Source of the DNA: Caldilineales bacterium
GTDB taxonomy: Bacteria; Chloroflexota; Anaerolineae; J102
Direction of reading: 5' to 3'
Assembly (NCBI GenBank): GCA_019695115.1
Contig: JAIBAP010000020.1
Coordinates: 1-64,000, forward strand
DNA: 64,000 nt
A model generated the notes under the pieces. It saw only the letters and a list, made by a program, of their open reading frames with translations, did not search any database and had not been told where the DNA came from. Below, in pieces: positions 49,397 through 60,067 of this stretch; the first letter of the stretch is position 1, and each line of letters opens with the position of its first letter. The position numbers and the translations under genes are program-made.

Positions 49397-49465
49397 GCAA
49401 CAATCAACAATCAACAATCAACAATCAACGGCTTAATCTGCGACCTGCCACTTGCGACCTGCCCC
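49397..49465. repeat. AACAATC and TGCCACT/TGCGACC heptanucleotide repeats
   Basis: Four tandem AACAATC units (49400-49430) are followed by CTGCGAC, CTGCCAC, TTGCGAC and CTGCCC words just before the flavin reductase ATG. This is again two unrelated 7-nt families in one leader. Confidence 0.8.
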
Positions 49466-49468
49466 CCC

Positions 49469-50002
49469 ATGCCCCCCATCGATACCAAAGCCTATCGCCA
49501 GGCCATCGGCCTGTTTGCCACCGGCGTGACCGTGTTGCTGGCCGAGCGCGAGGGCGCTGTGCACGGCATGACCGCCAACGCTGTCACTTCGCTCTCGCTC
49601 GACCCCACCCTGGTCATCGTCTGCCCCTCCAAGCGCGCCAACCTGGCCGATTTCCTGACCCCTGGCAGCCATTTCACCATCAACATCCTCAGCGAGCAGC
49701 AAGAATCGCTCTCGAACTTCTTCGCCAACTGGCGGCACGAAGGCCCGCCGCCCGCTTACGAGTTCATCCCCTGGCCGGCAGCCGAGAAGGCGCCGCGGCT
49801 GGATGGCTGTCTGGCGGCGCTGGCCTGCCAGGTGCAGCAGGTGCACGACGGCGGCGATCACTGGATCGTGGTCGGGCAGGTGCTTGATCTATATCGCGGC
49901 GAGGGGCCGCATCGCCCGCTGCTGTTCTTCGGCGGTGACTATCACCAGCTGCGGCGGCAGGAGCCGGATCATCTGCAGCCGTCGGCGGATGCGTATCGGT
50001 GA
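49469..50002 (+). CDS. Flavin reductase-like FMN-binding protein
   Basis: 177 residues. FATGVTVLLAEREGAVHGMT, then ANAVTSLSLDPTLVIVCPSK, SHFTINILSEQQESLSNFFA and WIVVGQVLDL are the ordered motifs of the flavin reductase domain family (HpaC/RutF type), which reduces FMN/FAD with NAD(P)H for partner monooxygenases. No monooxygenase partner is nearby, so a stand-alone role is uncertain. It ends before a 20-bp palindrome. Confidence 0.9.
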   Translation: MPPIDTKAYRQAIGLFATGVTVLLAEREGAVHGMTANAVTSLSLDPTLVIVCPSKRANLADFLTPGSHFTINILSEQQESLSNFFANWRHEGPPPAYEFIPWPAAEKAPRLDGCLAALACQVQQVHDGGDHWIVVGQVLDLYRGEGPHRPLLFFGGDYHQLRRQEPDHLQPSADAYR

Positions 50003-50017
50003 GTCGAGCAAGGCCAG

Positions 50018-50060
50018 CTACCATGAAAATCCTACATGAGATGTAGGATTTTCATGGTAG
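50018..50060. terminator. Perfect 20-bp palindrome between convergent genes
   Basis: Arms 50018-50037 and 50041-50060 are exact complements (CTACCATGAAAATCCTACAT and reverse), loop GAG. Each arm has an A4 or T4 block. It lies 16 nt after the flavin reductase stop and 7 nt from the acyl-CoA dehydrogenase stop, so it can act as a bidirectional terminator. Confidence 0.75.
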
Positions 50061-50066
50061 AACAAG

Positions 50067-51212
50067 CTATCTCAGCCCCAACACCTTCCGCGCAATCACC
50101 AGCCGGTTGATCTCGCTCGTGCCTTCGCCGATCAGCATCAGCCGGTTGTCGCGGTAGATGCGCTCGACCGGGAACTCGGCGCTGTAGCCATAGCCGCCGT
50201 GGATCTGGATGGCCTCGAAACAGACTTTCTCGGCCATCTCGGTGGCAAAGAGCTTGGCCTGCGCTGCCGCCAGGGTGATCGGCTGGCCCTGGGCGCGCAA
50301 CCAGGCGGCGTGGTAGACCATGAGCCGGGCGGCCTGGATCTGCGTGGCCATGTCGGCGATCTTGAACTGGATGGCCTGGTGCTCGGCGATGGGGACGCCG
50401 AAGGTCTGGCGCTGGCCGGCATACTTGATTGCTTCCTCGTAGGCGGCCTGCGCCAGCCCGACACTGAGGGCGCCGATGCCGATGCGCCCGCCATCGAGCA
50501 CGGCCAGCGTTTGTTGCAGACCCCGGCCTTCCTCTCCCACCAGATGGTCGAGGGGGACGCGCACGGCGTCGAAGCTGACCGCGTGCGTTTTGCAGCCGTG
50601 CAGCCCCATCTTGCGCTCGGCCGGGGCAATGGTGATGCCGGGCGCGCCGGCGGGGACGAGGATGTGGCTGAGGGCGTGGGAGCCGGCCGGGCCGGTGCGC
50701 ACCAGCAGGATCATGACCCCCGCCACCGAGGCGTTGGTCATCCACATCTTGCCGCCGTCGATGACCCACTCGCCGCCCTCCTTCCGGGCGCTCGTGCGCA
50801 CCCCGCCCCTCAGGTCGGATCCCGCGCCCGGTTCGGTCAGGCCGAGCGCACCCAGGATTTCGCCACGGGCCAGCGGCTTCAAATAGTTCTCTTTGAGGGC
50901 GTCGCTGCCGAAGAGGGCAAGCGGCGCGCAGGCCAGGCCCAAATGCGCGGCCACGGTCAGGGCGGTGGAGCCACAGCCCCGGCCCAACTCCTCGATCAAG
51001 ATGGCGGCGGAGAGATGGTCGGCGCCGGCCCCGCCCCACTGTTCGGGGATGTTCAGCCCCAGCAGCCCCAATGGCCCCATTTTTTTGATGCTCGGCCAGG
51101 GGAATTCGTGGGTGTGGTCGGTGTGGGCGGCGAGTGGTTTGACTTCGCTTTCGACGAAATCGCGGATCATTTGCTGCAAAAGCAGTTGTTCTCTGCCCAA
51201 TTGGAAGTCCAT
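50067..51212 (-). CDS. Acyl-CoA dehydrogenase
   Basis: ~381 residues with an N-terminal helical domain, GALGLTEPGAGSDLRGGVRT (flavin-contact motif), WVIDGGKMWMTNASVA in the beta domain, and a C-terminal helical bundle ending IQIHGGYGYSAEFPVERIYR, the second family signature. It oxidises acyl-CoA to enoyl-CoA with FAD, handing electrons to ETF. ATG 51212 was preferred over GTG 51227. Acyl-CoA synthetase and arginase genes lie upstream, but a Uma2 gene separates them, so an operon is not evident. Confidence 0.94.
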   Translation of the reverse strand: MDFQLGREQLLLQQMIRDFVESEVKPLAAHTDHTHEFPWPSIKKMGPLGLLGLNIPEQWGGAGADHLSAAILIEELGRGCGSTALTVAAHLGLACAPLALFGSDALKENYLKPLARGEILGALGLTEPGAGSDLRGGVRTSARKEGGEWVIDGGKMWMTNASVAGVMILLVRTGPAGSHALSHILVPAGAPGITIAPAERKMGLHGCKTHAVSFDAVRVPLDHLVGEEGRGLQQTLAVLDGGRIGIGALSVGLAQAAYEEAIKYAGQRQTFGVPIAEHQAIQFKIADMATQIQAARLMVYHAAWLRAQGQPITLAAAQAKLFATEMAEKVCFEAIQIHGGYGYSAEFPVERIYRDNRLMLIGEGTSEINRLVIARKVLGLR

Positions 51213-51338
51213 ATGCGGTTTTCTCACTTGTGAAAGTGCTCGCCCCGCCGTCGAACGATGTTCGTTCAGGAGCGGAGGGATTTGTGGGTGGGGTGGTTGG
51301 CCGGAGACATCAAAAATGTCCGGGGCCAGGGGTTGTGT

Positions 51339-52154
51339 TCAACGTTGGTCGATCAGCGCCCGCAACCGCGCGACTTCGGCTTCGGCGGCGGCGGCGCGAG
51401 CGGCTTCCTGTCCGGCGCGAGTAGCTTCCTGCTGGGCCCGTGCCGCTTCCTGCTCGGCCCGTGCCGCTTCTTGCTCGGCCCGAGCCGCTTCCTGCTCAGC
51501 TCGTTCCGCTTCGCTCCGCGCCCTACTCACGGCCTCATCGAGCATGGGAATACGCTCGCCGGTGGCCGGGTCGCCCACGCGCAGCATATAGCGTTCGGGC
51601 CAGAAGGCCAGGCCGAGTTCCCGACTGTGCAGGGTGCCATCGGCTTCGGGCATGATCGGCTCGTGCGCGGCCTCCCCCAGTCGATAGCCAATGAGCTGCT
51701 CGTCAAGATAGTCGCCTTCGGGATCGAACAAGAAATACTCGGTCACACCCAGGCGCGCGTAAATACCCGTCTTTGCTATTGTATCTTCGCGCATCGTCGA
51801 ACGCGAAGTCACCTCGAAGATCGTGCATGGCGCAACCTTTTCCTCCCAAAGCTTGTAGATGCGCCGCTCCTGATTGGGCACCCCTTTGATGACCATGACA
51901 TCTGGAGCCGTGTTGGCGCTTGGTTTGCCTTCCTGATAGTACAGGAACATATCGGCGGCGACATAGACATCGCTGCGGTTGGCAAAATAGAACTTGAGCG
52001 CGCCAAAAAGCCCAAGCGTGGCCAGGACATGAAGACCGGTTTCGCCCATTGGCTCACCATCCGATTCGGGGTATTCGACCTTGGGTCGTCGGGGAATGGA
52101 GAACTCGATTGGTTTGAACTGCGTCGGGGGCGCAGGAAGCGTTGCTACTGGCAT
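51339..52154 (-). CDS. Uma2 (DUF820) family endonuclease-like protein with coiled-coil tail
   Basis: 271 residues. The PD-(D/E)XK-like core shows TAPDVMVIKG (Asp), TIFEVTSRSTMREDTIAK (Glu and Lys further on), and GIYARLGVTEYFLFDPEGDY, the Uma2 pattern. The tail consists of about five EQEAARA heptads, encoded by a 21-nt tandem repeat (~51430-51515), forming a coiled coil. ATG 52154 was chosen by family length. Uma2 genes are expanded in cyanobacteria and Chloroflexota, and their function is unsettled. Confidence 0.88.
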   Translation of the reverse strand: MPVATLPAPPTQFKPIEFSIPRRPKVEYPESDGEPMGETGLHVLATLGLFGALKFYFANRSDVYVAADMFLYYQEGKPSANTAPDVMVIKGVPNQERRIYKLWEEKVAPCTIFEVTSRSTMREDTIAKTGIYARLGVTEYFLFDPEGDYLDEQLIGYRLGEAAHEPIMPEADGTLHSRELGLAFWPERYMLRVGDPATGERIPMLDEAVSRARSEAERAEQEAARAEQEAARAEQEAARAQQEATRAGQEAARAAAAEAEVARLRALIDQR

Positions 52155-52239
52155 GAGGTCTCCTTTGGGAGTCTCCAGGTGCACCTGCCGGGTGAAGTCA
52201 TTGGCGCTCAGTTTAGCATGAATCGAGGGCGAAAGGCAA

Positions 52240-54339
<2,100 letters not shown>

Positions 54340-54345
54340 GATTCG

Positions 54346-55263
54346 CTATAGGATGCGCGCGCCGAGCAGCGACGACGCCAGCTCCACCGCCAGCTCGGCC
54401 GTCTGGTTGCCGTCGTCGAGGATGGGGTTGATTTCGACGATATCGAGCGAAGTGACTTTGCGCGATTCGGCCAGCATCTCCATCAGCAGGTGCGCTTCGC
54501 GATAGGTCAGGCCGCCGGGGACGGGCGTGCCCACGCCGGGGGCAAAGCGGGGGTCGAGGCTGTCCATATCCAGGCTGACATGGACGCGCGGCAGCCCGGC
54601 CAGGTGGATGATCGCCTCGCGGGCGATGGCGGCCAGCCCGCGCTCGTCGATGTCGCGCATGGTGTAGGCTCTCATGCCGATGCCGCGCAGATAGGCGCGC
54701 TCGCCGGCATCGACATTGCGCAGCCCGATCAGCACGACATGGTGGGGGTCGATCTTGGGGCCGGGGCGACCCAGGTTGACCAGTTCGGGCAGCCCCATCC
54801 CCACCAAATGCGCCAGCGGCATCCCGTGCAGGTTGCCGGAGGGCGAGGTATCGGGGGTGTTGAAGTCGGCGTGGGCGTCGATCCAGATCACGCCGGTTTC
54901 GGCGAAGGCGCTGACCCCGGCCACCGTGCCCATCGCCATCGAATGGTCGCCGCCCAGGAAGATGGGGAATTCGTTTTCCTGAACACAGCAAAGCGCCGTC
55001 TGGTAGATGCTCTGGCAGGCTTGCAGCACGGCTTGCAGGTGGCGGACATTGCCGCCGGCGGCCTCGTGCAGCAGGTCGGCGGCGGTCGTCTCTTCGGGCG
55101 CGGCCACGTCGATGTTGCCGCCATCGTGGACGGTGTAGCCCAGTCGCTCCAGGCGGCCATTCAGCCCGGCGTATCGCACGGCGCTCGGCCCCATGTCCAC
55201 CCCGCGGCGCTGCTGGCCCAGATCCATGGGGGCGCCGAAGATGCGGATGGTGGTAGCGGGCAT
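54346..55263 (-). CDS. rocF: Arginase (ureohydrolase family)
   Basis: 305 residues. [31 protein letters not shown] and [20 protein letters not shown] hold the His/Asp ligands for the binuclear Mn centre. [15 protein letters not shown] is the N-terminal arginase signature. It hydrolyses arginine to ornithine and urea; no urease is in the window. The ATG overlaps the stop of the upstream unknown gene by one base (CATCA), so the two are coupled. Confidence 0.94.
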   Translation of the reverse strand: MPATTIRIFGAPMDLGQQRRGVDMGPSAVRYAGLNGRLERLGYTVHDGGNIDVAAPEETTAADLLHEAAGGNVRHLQAVLQACQSIYQTALCCVQENEFPIFLGGDHSMAMGTVAGVSAFAETGVIWIDAHADFNTPDTSPSGNLHGMPLAHLVGMGLPELVNLGRPGPKIDPHHVVLIGLRNVDAGERAYLRGIGMRAYTMRDIDERGLAAIAREAIIHLAGLPRVHVSLDMDSLDPRFAPGVGTPVPGGLTYREAHLLMEMLAESRKVTSLDIVEINPILDDGNQTAELAVELASSLLGARIL

Positions 55264-55877
55264 CAGACCAACCCCAGGATTTGTGGCTCACCCCACACGG
55301 CCCAGTTCCAGCGCGAGTTGCCCAGGGGGTCGGTGATGAGTTGGAGGATGGCTTCTTGCCCGGCCAGCGAGGGCAGGTCGAGGACGAAGCTCTCCCACCC
55401 GACCTCGGCCTTGAGCTGGCTCCAGAACGGGCGGCCGTTCAGCCGCAGCCGAAAGGCCACCTGGTTGTCTTCCGCGAGCAGGGCGCCATCGCGCACGCCC
55501 ACAGCAAAGCGGAGTTTGAGCAGATCGACATCGGCGGGCGCCCGGAACTGGTATTCCAGCACCGACAGCCCGACCGCAGGCGGGTGCTGCCAGATGGCCT
55601 GGCGGATGACGCCGCCGCACGAGGCCGGCCCCAGCTTGATCTCCATCCCGGCCGGGTCGATGGTGGCCGCCTGCCGGGCCTCGTGGAAATGCTCGATCAG
55701 GTCGAAGACCCAACTGACCTGTAGGCTGTCATCGTCCTCCCAGGCATGGGGCGAGCGCCACTGTTCTTCTTGCCACTTCAAGAAGCTGACATACTGCGAG
55801 AGCAACATCAGGCTTTCTTCCGAAAGGTCGGCGATGCGGCGGCTGATGGCGTCGATTTCGTCTTGGCGGCGGGGCAT
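55263..55877 (-). CDS. Unknown protein, N-terminal helix and beta-sandwich-like C-terminus
   Basis: 204 residues from ATG 55877 ([20 protein letters not shown]). The first ~60 residues are amphipathic helix ([18 protein letters not shown]). The rest is beta-rich with regular Trp/Leu pattern ([52 protein letters not shown]), reminiscent of jelly-roll carbohydrate-binding modules. I do not recognise the family. A minus-strand TAGAAT at 55918-55923 lies 40 nt upstream. It is coupled to arginase by a one-base overlap. Confidence 0.75.
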   Translation of the reverse strand: MPRRQDEIDAISRRIADLSEESLMLLSQYVSFLKWQEEQWRSPHAWEDDDSLQVSWVFDLIEHFHEARQAATIDPAGMEIKLGPASCGGVIRQAIWQHPPAVGLSVLEYQFRAPADVDLLKLRFAVGVRDGALLAEDNQVAFRLRLNGRPFWSQLKAEVGWESFVLDLPSLAGQEAILQLITDPLGNSRWNWAVWGEPQILGLV

Positions 55878-55967
55878 GGTGGGGAGGGTGGGGTTCAGGG
55901 AAAGGCCGGTCGGGTGCATTCTAGCGGATGGGACAGGTGGAGGCAAGGGCCAGCGAGCCAGGCGGCG

Positions 55968-56591
55968 TCATCCCTGCAACAGGAGCGATTCGCCCAGGCT
56001 TCCGGCCTGATGCCGGGCGAGGGCCTCGTCCCAGGTGAGGGCGGCGGGGCCAACGCCGAGGGCGTCGAGCAGGGCAAAGTGAAAGTCGAGCGGGTGCTGC
56101 GTCTCTGGTCGGGGGAGGATGGCGCTGACATCGGCCAGCGGACTGAAAAGCCCGGCCGTGCTCGGCTCGAAGGCCAGCATCTCCTCCGAGAGCGCCAGTT
56201 GGTCGAGGTGGTTGGCGCTGTGGAAATAGTGGACGTCCATGCCCTCGCCGGCGTAGATGCGGTAGCCGATGACCCAGTCGTCGATTTCGTGGGCGATCTC
56301 GCTCGCCAGCCGGTTGAAGCCAACCCGTTTCGCCAACTCAGGCTCGATGAAGGCCGTGATCCAGGCCCCGGCAGGGGCAAGAACGATGCTCGGACGCCCC
56401 TTTTCGGCTGAAACCAGATAGGTGCGGCGCAGGATGGGCGCCAGTCGCTCGGCGTCGACGCCGTGCAGATGGAGATTGAAGTAGTTCTGGTAGGGGGTCT
56501 GCGGTTGGCCCCAGGCCGGGCCGCGGGGATGGGCCGGGCCGGCCGGAACCGGCGAGGGCGTTTTGTCTCGCCCGAACAGCTTTTTGAACAC
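55968..56591 (-). CDS. Unknown protein with N-terminal Pro-rich segment
   Basis: 207 residues from a GTG start. MFKKLFGRDKTPSPVPAGPA is a basic, Pro-rich N-terminus. The conserved-looking body runs YFNLHLHGVDAERLAPILRR, ASEIAHEIDDWVIGYRIYAG, MDVHYFHSANHLDQLALSEE. No enzyme motif was recognised. It stands between the arginase operon and the VOC pair, separated from the former by ~90 nt. The 165-nt gap upstream (56592-56757) shows nothing specific. Confidence 0.7.
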   Translation of the reverse strand: MFKKLFGRDKTPSPVPAGPAHPRGPAWGQPQTPYQNYFNLHLHGVDAERLAPILRRTYLVSAEKGRPSIVLAPAGAWITAFIEPELAKRVGFNRLASEIAHEIDDWVIGYRIYAGEGMDVHYFHSANHLDQLALSEEMLAFEPSTAGLFSPLADVSAILPRPETQHPLDFHFALLDALGVGPAALTWDEALARHQAGSLGESLLLQG

Positions 56592-56757
56592 AGGCGGTCT
56601 CCTCAGGGTGTGTGACGCCGCCCATTATTCACCAGCCCGCCCCGCCCAACCAAATGCGGGGCCACCGACCGCAGCGCCGATGGCCCCAAAGCCTTGATAG
56701 CCGGTTCGGTTCTTCTCCCTTGACCTCACCGGGCTGTGTTCATCCCCCCGGTTCCGC

Positions 56758-57147
56758 TTATGAGCGCAAGGGCGCGTTGATTTCGATCAGGTTGCCGTCG
56801 GGGTCGCGGAAATGGGCGGTGCGGATGATCCAGTCGGGGCGATCCTGCGGCGCCGTGACGGGCTGCGCCCCGCGCCCGATCAGTTCCTGGTAGGCGGCAT
56901 CGACATCCTCGACGGTGAAAGTCAGGGCGACGCGCTCGCCGCCATCCGCCTGGCCAGAGCTGCCCACGGTCATCGCCATGTAGTCGCGGCGGAACAGGGC
57001 CAACGTGACGGCGCCGGTGTCGAACTCGGCGTAGACATCATCGCTGGTGCGCATGTGCACGGGCAGACCCAGCACCGCGCTGTAGAAGTGAAAGCTGGCG
57101 GCGAAATCTTTGACAAGCAAACGGGTGTAATCGTAGGTGAGTTTCAA
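56758..57147 (-). CDS. VOC/glyoxalase-bleomycin resistance superfamily protein
   Basis: 129 residues made of two beta-alpha-beta-beta-beta units: KLTYDYTRLLVKDFAASFHF, YSAVLGLPVHM, then TFTVEDVDAAYQELIGRGAQ, TAHFRDPDGNLIEIN. The C-terminal DPDGNLIE Glu is the usual metal ligand position. Start TTG at 57147 is set by GGAGG ten nt upstream and by a TTGA overlap with the preceding VOC gene. The substrate is unknown. Confidence 0.9.
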   Translation of the reverse strand: MKLTYDYTRLLVKDFAASFHFYSAVLGLPVHMRTSDDVYAEFDTGAVTLALFRRDYMAMTVGSSGQADGGERVALTFTVEDVDAAYQELIGRGAQPVTAPQDRPDWIIRTAHFRDPDGNLIEINAPLRS

Positions 57148-57629
57148 GATGCCTCCTTGCCATCATGTGCGTTTTGCAGCACGGCCAGATCGAGCTTTTT
57201 CATAGCGAGAACTGCCTGGGTAACGCGGGCCAATCTCTCAGGATCGTCATCCTGCATCATGGCCTCCATTGCCGTGGGCACGATCTGCCACGAGAGACCA
57301 TATTTGTCTTTGAGCCAGCCGCACTGTTCGGCCTCTGGCACGGCCGAAAGCTTGTCCCAATAATAGTCGATTTCCTCCTGTGATTCACAATAGACCAGAA
57401 AGGAGATCGACTCATTGAACTTGAACAGGGGCCCGGCGCTGATGGCCATGAACGGCTGACCGGAGAGCGTAAACGAAACGATTTCGCTGTCGCCTGCGGG
57501 CGTATCCCGAAGCGTGGTCGCGTTCGTGATCCTCGAATCTGGGAACACGGAGCAGTAGAACTCCGCCGCTTCTCTGGCTTCCTTGTCGAACCAAAGGTGC
57601 GGAACAATCTTGGGGTTGAGAATCGACAT
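57144..57629 (-). CDS. PhnB-like VOC protein (3-demethylubiquinone methyltransferase-like fold)
   Basis: 161 residues. ILNPKIVPHLWFDKEAREAA, then EFYCSVFPDSRITN, SFTLSGQPFMAISAGP, ISFLVYCESQEEIDYYWDKL, WLKDKYGLSWQIVP are the ordered motifs of the PhnB/glyoxalase-like family. Despite the domain name it is unlikely to be a ubiquinone methyltransferase. It overlaps the next VOC gene by 4 nt and probably forms an operon with it. Confidence 0.9.
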   Translation of the reverse strand: MSILNPKIVPHLWFDKEAREAAEFYCSVFPDSRITNATTLRDTPAGDSEIVSFTLSGQPFMAISAGPLFKFNESISFLVYCESQEEIDYYWDKLSAVPEAEQCGWLKDKYGLSWQIVPTAMEAMMQDDDPERLARVTQAVLAMKKLDLAVLQNAHDGKEAS

Positions 57630-57660
57630 CCTGTTTCTCCTTGGTAAGTGTTCACCTTAG

Positions 57661-57739
57661 AGGTGCGACGCACTTCGCGTAAATGACTCCGGTTTCAGCA
57701 CCATGCAGGTCCTGAAGTCGCTCAAAGTGCGTCGCACCT
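57661..57739. repeat. GTGCGACGCAC-family inverted repeat with 49-nt insert
   Basis: AGGTGCGACGCACTT (57661-57675) and its exact complement (57725-57739) flank 49 nt of non-palindromic sequence. The same 15-nt arms occur in the compact copies at 20633 and 26821. It lies after the recA stop. Confidence 0.88.
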
Positions 57740-57754
57740 GAACTGATACTCTCC

Positions 57755-58837
57755 TTATTCGATGGACGCGGTCGCCAACGACATGTCCTCGATATCGGCG
57801 ACGGCAGCCTTGTTGCCGTGACCATTGGACGAGACCGCGGCCTTGCCCATGCCCGACTGCTGGCGCACAAGCATCTCGATGCGGCCGACCATGTCGGGAT
57901 TGGCCTTGAGGAAATCCTTGGCATTTTCGCGGCCCTGCGCCAGTCGCTGGCCTTCGAAGCTGAAAAAGGCCCCGCGCTTGTCGATGATCCCCATCTCCGT
58001 GGCCAAATCGAGCAGGCTGCCGGTCTTGGAGATGCCCTCGTTGAACATGACATCGAACTCGGCCACCCGAAACGGCGGCGCCACCTTGTTCTTCTTCACC
58101 GTCACCCGCACCCGGTTGCCCACCGCCTCGTTGCCAGACTTCACCGAGTCCACGCGGCGGATGTCCAGCCGCACCGAGGCATAGAACTTGAGCGCCATGC
58201 CGCCGGTGGTGGTTTCGGGGTTGCCAAACATGACCCCGATCTTCTGGCGCAACTGGTTGGTGAAGATCATGACCGTGTTCGTCTGCTTGATGGCGCCAGC
58301 CAGCTTGCGCAGGGCCTGGCTCATCAGCCGCGCCTGCAAACCCATGTGGCTGTCGCCCATCTCGCCTTCGATCTCGGCCCGTGGCACCAGGGCCGCCACC
58401 GAATCGACGACGACGACATCCATGGCCCCAGAGCGGACGAGGGCCTCGGCGATCTCGAGGGCTTGTTCGCCGGTGTCGGGCTGGGAGACGAAGAGGTTGT
58501 TGACATCGACGCCGATCTTGGCGGCGTAGGAGGGGTCGAGGGCGTGTTCGACATCGACGAAGGCGCAGATGCCGCCCAGCTTCTGGGCTTCGGCGATGGT
58601 GTGGAGACAGAGGGTGGTCTTGCCAGAGGCTTCGGGGCCATAGATCTCGATCACGCGTCCGCGCGGCAACCCGCCCACGCCCAGGGCAAGGTCGAGCGCC
58701 AGGGCGCCGGAGGGGATGACGGCCACCTGCATGCTGGTGGCGTCGCCTAGTTTCATAATCGTGCCATCGCCGAAGCGCTTGTTCAGATTGGCGAGCGTGG
58801 TTTCCAAAGCCTGTGATTTGCCATTGCTGGGACTCAT
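57755..58837 (-). CDS. recA: Recombinase RecA
   Basis: 360 residues. Walker A is [12 protein letters not shown]-type L1/L2 regions [20 protein letters not shown] and [20 protein letters not shown], Walker [13 protein letters not shown], and an acidic C-terminal tail ([14 protein letters not shown]). It promotes strand exchange and LexA cleavage. The promoter at 58905-58934 carries a LexA-like box, consistent with SOS control. Confidence 0.98.
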   Translation of the reverse strand: MSPSNGKSQALETTLANLNKRFGDGTIMKLGDATSMQVAVIPSGALALDLALGVGGLPRGRVIEIYGPEASGKTTLCLHTIAEAQKLGGICAFVDVEHALDPSYAAKIGVDVNNLFVSQPDTGEQALEIAEALVRSGAMDVVVVDSVAALVPRAEIEGEMGDSHMGLQARLMSQALRKLAGAIKQTNTVMIFTNQLRQKIGVMFGNPETTTGGMALKFYASVRLDIRRVDSVKSGNEAVGNRVRVTVKKNKVAPPFRVAEFDVMFNEGISKTGSLLDLATEMGIIDKRGAFFSFEGQRLAQGRENAKDFLKANPDMVGRIEMLVRQQSGMGKAAVSSNGHGNKAAVADIEDMSLATASIE

Positions 58838-58904
58838 GTCGGTTCTCCTGGATGTGGGTAGCGGTTATTGGTTAGTGGTTATTGTTCACGGATGGTAGGA
58901 GGGA

Positions 58905-58934
58905 AGAATAGCACATTTGTTCTAGTTCTGTCAA
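58905..58934 (-). promoter_or_regulatory. recA promoter with LexA-like box
   Basis: Minus strand: TTGACA (58929-58934), 18 nt, TATTCT (58905-58910). Within the spacer and -10 lies TAGAACAAATGTGCTA (58909-58924), a near palindrome that differs by one base from the GAAC-N4-GTTC core of Gram-positive LexA sites. Confidence 0.75.
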
Positions 58935-58963
58935 ATTCGCTGATCGGCGCGTGGGCGCGGCGC

Positions 58964-58993
58964 TTGGGGCAGGTCACACTGCCGTGCTATCAT
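58964..58993 (+). promoter_or_regulatory. Promoter of trmI
   Basis: TTGGGG (58964-58969), 18 nt, TGC-TATCAT (-10 at 58988-58993). It is divergent from the recA promoter. The leader of ~175 nt includes the ACACAAAG repeats. Confidence 0.5.
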
Positions 58994-59039
58994 CCCACGA
59001 CCTAACTTTCCGTATCGACAACTACTCATCCGCACACCT

Positions 59040-59147
59040 CGGTATCCTTTGAACACAAAGGCGCAAAGGCCACAAAGAAGAACACAAAGGTCGGAAAGCC
59101 TTCTCTTTGTGTTTCCTTTGTGTTCTTCGTGTCTTCGTGTTGGATAC
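59040..59147. repeat. Inverted AACACAAAGG / CCTTTGTGTT repeats
   Basis: AACACAAAGGCGCAAAGGCC, GAACACAAAGG on one side, then CTTTGTGTTTCCTTTGTG and TTCTTCGTGTCTTCGTG in reverse. It is an inverted pair able to fold in the trmI leader, of the same family as at 33620. Confidence 0.75.
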
Positions 59148-59175
59148 CTGATCTAGCGAATCCAGGAAGGCGTCC

Positions 59176-60036
59176 GTGGCAATCGTCAACGCCCATGACC
59201 CCATTCTTCTCATCAACGACGAAGGCAAACGCTATCTTCACTACGCCCAACCGGGCGGCTCGTGGTTCACCAATCAGGGGCGCGTCCTCTTCGACGAACT
59301 GATCGGCCAGCCCTTTGGACGCATGGTTGCAACCGACAAAGGGCAGCCGTTCCTGCTCCTGCGGCCCACCACCCCCGACCTGATCCGCTATCTCAAACGC
59401 ACGACGCAGATCGTCTTCCCCAAAGACGCCGCCCAACTGGTGATGGAACTGGATCTGTGGGATGGGCGGCGGCTGATCGAGGCCGGCACCGGCAGCGGCG
59501 GTCTGACCCTGGCCTTCGCCCGGGCGGTGATGCCCCAGGGCCGGGTCTACAGCTACGAGGCCCGGGCCGAGCACCAGGCCGTGGCCCGGCAGAACATGGA
59601 ACGACTGGGGCTGCTGCCTTACGTCGATCTGAAATTGCGCGACATCGGCGAGGGCTTCGACGAGCGCGAGGTCGACGCCGTCTTTTTGGATGTGCGCGAC
59701 GCCGGGCAGTTCGTCCCCCAGGCCCAGGCGGCGCTGATGGAGGGCGGGCTGTTCGGCTCGCTCGTCCCCACCGCCAACCAGGTCAGCGAGCTGCTGGCGG
59801 CGCTGGAAGCCGGGGATTTCGTCGAACTTCGGGTCGAGGAGTTGCTCGTCCGCCCCTGGAAGCCTGTGCCCGACCGCTTGCGCCCCGCCGACCGCATGGT
59901 GGCCCACACCGGCTATCTCGTCTTCGCCCGCAAACTGAACGCCCGCTATCGGCTATGGGGCGCGGACAGCCGCCAAAAACGCCGCGCCGTCGAATTCGGC
60001 CAATGGCCCACCGATGACACCCGCGAAGTGAACTGA
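59176..60036 (+). CDS. trmI: tRNA (adenine-N1)-methyltransferase TrmI
   Basis: 286 residues. An N-terminal beta domain (YLHYAQPGGSWFTNQGRVLF, then RPTTPDLIRYLKRTTQIVFP) is followed by a class I methyltransferase fold: LIEAGTGSGGLTLAFARAV (motif I), VYSYEARAEHQAVARQN, and VDAVFLDVRD (motif IV). This matches bacterial/archaeal TrmI, which makes m1A58 in the T-loop of tRNA. GTG start at 59176 by family length. The PHP gene follows closely. Confidence 0.93.
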   Translation: MAIVNAHDPILLINDEGKRYLHYAQPGGSWFTNQGRVLFDELIGQPFGRMVATDKGQPFLLLRPTTPDLIRYLKRTTQIVFPKDAAQLVMELDLWDGRRLIEAGTGSGGLTLAFARAVMPQGRVYSYEARAEHQAVARQNMERLGLLPYVDLKLRDIGEGFDEREVDAVFLDVRDAGQFVPQAQAALMEGGLFGSLVPTANQVSELLAALEAGDFVELRVEELLVRPWKPVPDRLRPADRMVAHTGYLVFARKLNARYRLWGADSRQKRRAVEFGQWPTDDTREVN

Positions 60037-60067
60037 AATGACGTCCACTCCTCACGCCTCACGCCCC

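Noticed and set aside
57144-57629. Ubiquinone methyltransferase
   Set aside because: The fold is VOC/PhnB-like without a SAM-binding motif; the old domain name is misleading.
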